A stretch of 8,100 bases of DNA from Lentisphaeria bacterium UBA1829 (GTDB lineage Bacteria; Verrucomicrobiota; Lentisphaeria; Victivallales; UBA1829), in assembly GCA_002338895.1 (NCBI GenBank), contig DDJH01000099.1, forward strand, positions 15,250 through 23,349, read 5' to 3'. The notes beneath the pieces were generated by a model. It was not told the origin of the DNA and ran no database searches. It saw only the letters and a program-made list of their open reading frames with translations. Shown here in pieces: positions 5,774 through 8,100 of this stretch. Both the position numbers and the translations under genes were made by a program. Position 1 is the stretch's first letter. Each line of letters starts with the position of its first letter.

Positions 5774-7699
5774 ATGAACAGTCTGTTTCTGGAAGCCGAG
5801 TCGTTTTCGCAGCGGGGCGGATGGGTGGTGGATCCCGCCGCGATGGGAGAGATGGGGTCGGCATACCTGATGGCGCACGGAGCCGGAGTGCCGGTGGCCG
5901 ACGCGGAAACCACGATTGAGATTCCGGAAGCGGGGGAGTACCATATCTGGGCGAGAACGCGGGACTGGACCGCCGTCTGGAAACGGGGAACCCCGGCGGG
6001 CAGATTCACGATCCGGATCAGCGGATATGAACTGCCGCAGGTGCTCGGGACAAACGGAGAGAAATGGGCGTGGCAGAAGGCGGGTTCGCTCCGGCTTTCA
6101 GCGGGGGAGCATACCGTCGCGCTGCACGATCTCACGGGGTTCAACGGACGCTGTGATGCGCTCTACTTCTCCACGGATCCGATGGATGTCCCGCCCGACG
6201 GCGGACGCGCGCTGGAGGAGTTCCGGAAGGAGAAATGCGCGATTGTTCCTGTTGACGATCCCGGGAACTATGATCTGATCGTCGCGGGAGGAGGAATGGC
6301 GGGAAGCGTGACCGCGCTTGCGGCGGCCCGTCTGGGACTTCATGTTCTTCTGCTGCAGGACCGTGCCGTTCTCGGGGGATGCAACAGTTCCGAGATCCGG
6401 GTTCCTCTCGGCGGATGCACGCATGTCGGCCTCTATCCGAATCTCGGCAACACGGTCCGGGAGATCGCGCCGATCTATCTGACGCCCGGAGCGAAGGAGG
6501 GCGAATGGTATGAGGATGTCCGTAAGGAAAACGCGTTCCGGACGGACTGTGCGGGAAAAGCGGAACTGCGTTTGCGGGAACGGGTAGTGGCGATCGAAAC
6601 CGATCCGGAGGATCCGGCGCTCATCCGCGCGGTGATCGCCCGGAACACGGTCACGGGAAAGGAGACTCGCTTCCGCGGGAAACTTTTCTCTGACTGTTCC
6701 GGCGATGGAACCGTTGCGCATCTGGCGGGAGCCCGCTATCTCTATGGAAGCGAAGGGAAGGAGGTCTTCAATGAATCGCTCGGCGCGGAGGAGACGTCGA
6801 ATGAGGTCATGGGGCTCTCCCTGCTCTGGACCAGCACCGAAGAGGATCATCCGGTCCCCTTCCCCGATGTCGACTGGGGGATCCGGCTCTCCGAGGAGAC
6901 CTGCTATCCCGTTACCGCAGGAGACTGGGAAAATGAAAGCGGGCAGTATCGCAATCAGGCCGAGGAGGTCGAATACATCCGGGACTACTCGCTGATGACC
7001 ACTTTCGTGAACTGGTCCTTCCTGAAGAATCACTTCTCCCGGAAGGCGGAATGGGCAAAGAGGAAGATTTCCTGGGTCTCCCCGTGCGGAGGAAAACGCG
7101 AAAGCCGCCGATTCCTCGGCGACTATGTCATGACGCAGAACGATATCGAAAAGGAAATTCCCGTCGATGACGGAACAGCCTCGATCTCCTGGTCGATTGA
7201 TCTGCACTATCCTGAACCGGAGAACAAACGCCGTTTTGCGGAGCCGTTCCGGTCCTGCGCGTATCATCGCTCGATTCCGGCGTTCCGTCCGGTACCGTAC
7301 CGGTGTCTGTATGCACGGGATGTGAAGAATTTGTTTCTCGGCGGACGGCTCATCAGTCTTTCGCACGTCGCATTTTCCGCCGCGCGCGTCATGCGCACGC
7401 TCGGAATGCTTGGTGAAGTCGTCGCAATGGCGGCGAAGGTCTGTATGGAACAGAACGCCCTCCCCCGCGAGGTCTACACGACTCATCTCGAAAAGCTCAA
7501 AGAGAAAATGCGCGCCGGAATTCCGACTCCGGAACAGTTCGCCTGTCCGTCCGTCGGCCGCTGGGAATCGTATCACTTCAAGGATCTCGGCTACTTTCAT
7601 TATGACGAGAACCGTCAGTGCTACAATCTTCCGGAGGAAACCAAAGCGGCCATTCGGATTCTGAACCGCGAACATCTCTTCGAACATACCGGGAAGTAG
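5774..7699 (+). CDS. FAD-dependent oxidoreductase with N-terminal beta-sandwich-like domain
   Basis: This 641-residue protein joins two parts. Residues 1-135 form an all-beta-like domain (EAESFSQRGGW, MGSAYLMAHG, GEYHIWARTRDW, HDLTGFNGRCDA) resembling the galactose-binding or CBM-like domains found beside carbohydrate enzymes. From about 165 an FAD_oxidored-type flavoprotein begins with DLIVAGGGMAGS. Its dinucleotide loop is GGGMAG (172-177), followed by LGGCNSSEIRVPLGG (200-214), FSDCSGDGT (306-313), SRRFLGDYVMTQNDI (444-458) and the C-terminal FAD segment FLGGRLISLSHVAFSAARVM (521-540). There is no signal peptide or membrane segment, so it should be cytoplasmic. Relatives are common in polysaccharide-degrading Bacteroidetes, Planctomycetes and Lentisphaerae and are often loosely annotated; to my knowledge the substrate is not settled. 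It probably oxidises a sugar-related compound, perhaps together with the SDR encoded just upstream. The family call is firm, the substrate is not. Confidence 0.9.
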   Translation: MNSLFLEAESFSQRGGWVVDPAAMGEMGSAYLMAHGAGVPVADAETTIEIPEAGEYHIWARTRDWTAVWKRGTPAGRFTIRISGYELPQVLGTNGEKWAWQKAGSLRLSAGEHTVALHDLTGFNGRCDALYFSTDPMDVPPDGGRALEEFRKEKCAIVPVDDPGNYDLIVAGGGMAGSVTALAAARLGLHVLLLQDRAVLGGCNSSEIRVPLGGCTHVGLYPNLGNTVREIAPIYLTPGAKEGEWYEDVRKENAFRTDCAGKAELRLRERVVAIETDPEDPALIRAVIARNTVTGKETRFRGKLFSDCSGDGTVAHLAGARYLYGSEGKEVFNESLGAEETSNEVMGLSLLWTSTEEDHPVPFPDVDWGIRLSEETCYPVTAGDWENESGQYRNQAEEVEYIRDYSLMTTFVNWSFLKNHFSRKAEWAKRKISWVSPCGGKRESRRFLGDYVMTQNDIEKEIPVDDGTASISWSIDLHYPEPENKRRFAEPFRSCAYHRSIPAFRPVPYRCLYARDVKNLFLGGRLISLSHVAFSAARVMRTLGMLGEVVAMAAKVCMEQNALPREVYTTHLEKLKEKMRAGIPTPEQFACPSVGRWESYHFKDLGYFHYDENRQCYNLPEETKAAIRILNREHLFEHTGK

Positions 7700-7709
7700 A
7701 ACACACCCC

Positions 7710-7737
7710 GTTCCGCCCCCGGTTTAAAAAGCGGAAC
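7710..7737 (+). other. Inverted repeat just after the FAD oxidoreductase gene
   Basis: GTTCCGC (7710-7716) pairs with GCGGAAC (7731-7737) around a 14-nt loop, starting 11 nt after the stop codon. No T-run follows, so it is not a canonical terminator for the + strand. It may still end or stabilise the transcript. Confidence 0.35.
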
Positions 7738-7780
7738 ATGCAGGAAATTCTCTGCTCCGCCGCCCCCGCGTATCGCCCAG

Positions 7781-7820
7781 AAAAAAAAATCGGGGAAAAC
7801 CCGGATGGATCTTCCCCGAT
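7781..7820 (-). terminator. Rho-independent terminator for the - strand gene at the right edge
   Basis: Read on the - strand, ATCGGGGAA (complement of 7812-7820) pairs perfectly with TTCCCCGAT (complement of 7789-7797) across a 14-nt loop. It is directly followed by T residues from the A-run at 7781-7789 on the + strand. A 9-bp GC-rich stem plus T-run is the standard intrinsic terminator form. It lies about 50 nt past the stop codon of the - strand gene. In the + direction there is no T-run, so it is not expected to stop the converging transcript well. Confidence 0.85.
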
Positions 7821-7830
7821 CAAAGGAACC

Positions 7831-7854
7831 CCGCCATCGGATCCCGATGCGCGG
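7831..7854 (-). other. Stem-loop in the 3' untranslated region of the - strand gene
   Basis: CATCGG (7835-7840) and CCGATG (7844-7849) form a 6-bp stem around a 3-nt loop, extended by CCGC (7831-7834) with GCGG (7851-7854) after a single bulged C at 7850. It lies between the stop codon at 7868 and the terminator. It could be a second stop or a stabilising element. Confidence 0.4.
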
Positions 7855-7867
7855 AGCGTCAAAACAA

Positions 7868-8100
7868 TCAATGAGAACAGGAGCAGTCGTCGTGATGGTG
7901 ATCGCCTTCGCAGGAGCACTCCTCGGAGGTGATCGGGGTGTACCAGGCGTCGACGAACTCTCCGCCTTCCACCTTCTCCACGCCGGGCAGTTCCCGGATG
8001 AAAGCAAGGAACTTCTCCTTCCGTTCCGCCTCGTTGGTGTGAATGCGACCCGTGACGGCGAACAGATCGCAGTGATCCAGATCGAACGTTCCCCCGCAGG
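7868..8100 (-). CDS. Protein of unknown function with Cys/His-rich C-terminal tail (N-terminal part outside window)
   Basis: The last 76 codons of a - strand gene are visible. The frame is open from the right edge, with the first full codon at 8098-8096, and ends with TGA at 7870-7868. I do not recognise the family. The visible part starts CGGTFDLDHCDLFAV, continues with TGRIHTNEAERKEKFLAFIRELPGVEKV, which looks like a strand, a helix and a strand (faintly like BON or other ferredoxin-like folds), then EFVDAWYTPITSEE. It ends in a short tail rich in metal ligands: Cys61, Cys63, His67-69, Cys72, Cys74 and His76 of the visible residues, interspersed with Asp. Such tails bind zinc, nickel or copper in other proteins, so a metal-handling role is possible but inferred. 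A clear terminator downstream on the same strand supports that this is a real expressed gene. It converges on the FAD oxidoreductase gene. Confidence 0.75.
   Translation of the reverse strand, partial: CGGTFDLDHCDLFAVTGRIHTNEAERKEKFLAFIRELPGVEKVEGGEFVDAWYTPITSEECSCEGDHHHDDCSCSH

Noticed and set aside
6098..7687. Long open frame on the - strand opposite the FAD oxidoreductase
   Set aside because: It mirrors a clear flavoprotein gene, has Arg/Phe-rich low-sense translation and no ribosome binding site or family resemblance.
1..8100. CRISPR arrays, tRNA/rRNA genes, insertion sequences, attachment sites or defence genes
   Set aside because: No spaced direct repeats, no transposase or integrase-like protein, no RNA gene signature and no abrupt change of codon character were seen apart from the AT-rich intergenic island.

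Overview
The window is a GC-rich, densely coded bacterial chromosome segment. Nearly all genes run on the + strand, with one converging gene at the right edge. The gene set (ClpP/ClpX, ProB, MiaB, IclR, SDR, and a large FAD oxidoreductase with an extra N-terminal domain), together with strong AAAGGAG-type ribosome binding sites and a very AT-rich promoter region, would fit a gut-type member of the PVC superphylum such as Lentisphaerae/Victivallales. That placement is an impression from family resemblance, not a demonstrated assignment.

Left half (1-4078): a tightly packed housekeeping cluster. It begins inside clpP (C-terminal 77 codons). A 10-nt gap leads to clpX, a 55-nt gap with a small GC hairpin leads to proB (glutamate 5-kinase with PUA domain), and only 3 nt separate proB from miaB (tRNA methylthiotransferase). 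The spacing suggests one transcript combining protein quality control, the first step of proline synthesis and tRNA modification. No proA lies in the window.

Middle (4079-4204): the only substantial gap between + strand genes. Its core (about 4127-4189) is almost pure A+T, in strong contrast to its surroundings, and it ends in a strong ribosome binding site. It is the probable promoter of the next unit.

Right half (4205-7699): a three-gene unit made of an IclR-family regulator, a short-chain dehydrogenase/reductase and a 641-residue FAD-dependent oxidoreductase with an N-terminal all-beta-like domain of about 135 residues. The first and third genes carry the same 12-nt ribosome-binding block. 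The unit looks like a locally regulated catabolic module with two redox enzymes. The substrate cannot be read from sequence; a carbohydrate-related compound is a reasonable guess.

Right edge (7700-8100): a 168-nt convergent intergenic region with three inverted repeats, including a clear intrinsic terminator for the - strand. It is followed by the C-terminal 76 codons of a - strand gene that runs off the window. That protein ends in a Cys/His-rich tail that looks metal-binding, and I do not recognise its family. This partial gene and the AT-rich regulatory island are the least ordinary parts of the window. I see no CRISPR array, tRNA, rRNA, insertion sequence or defence system.
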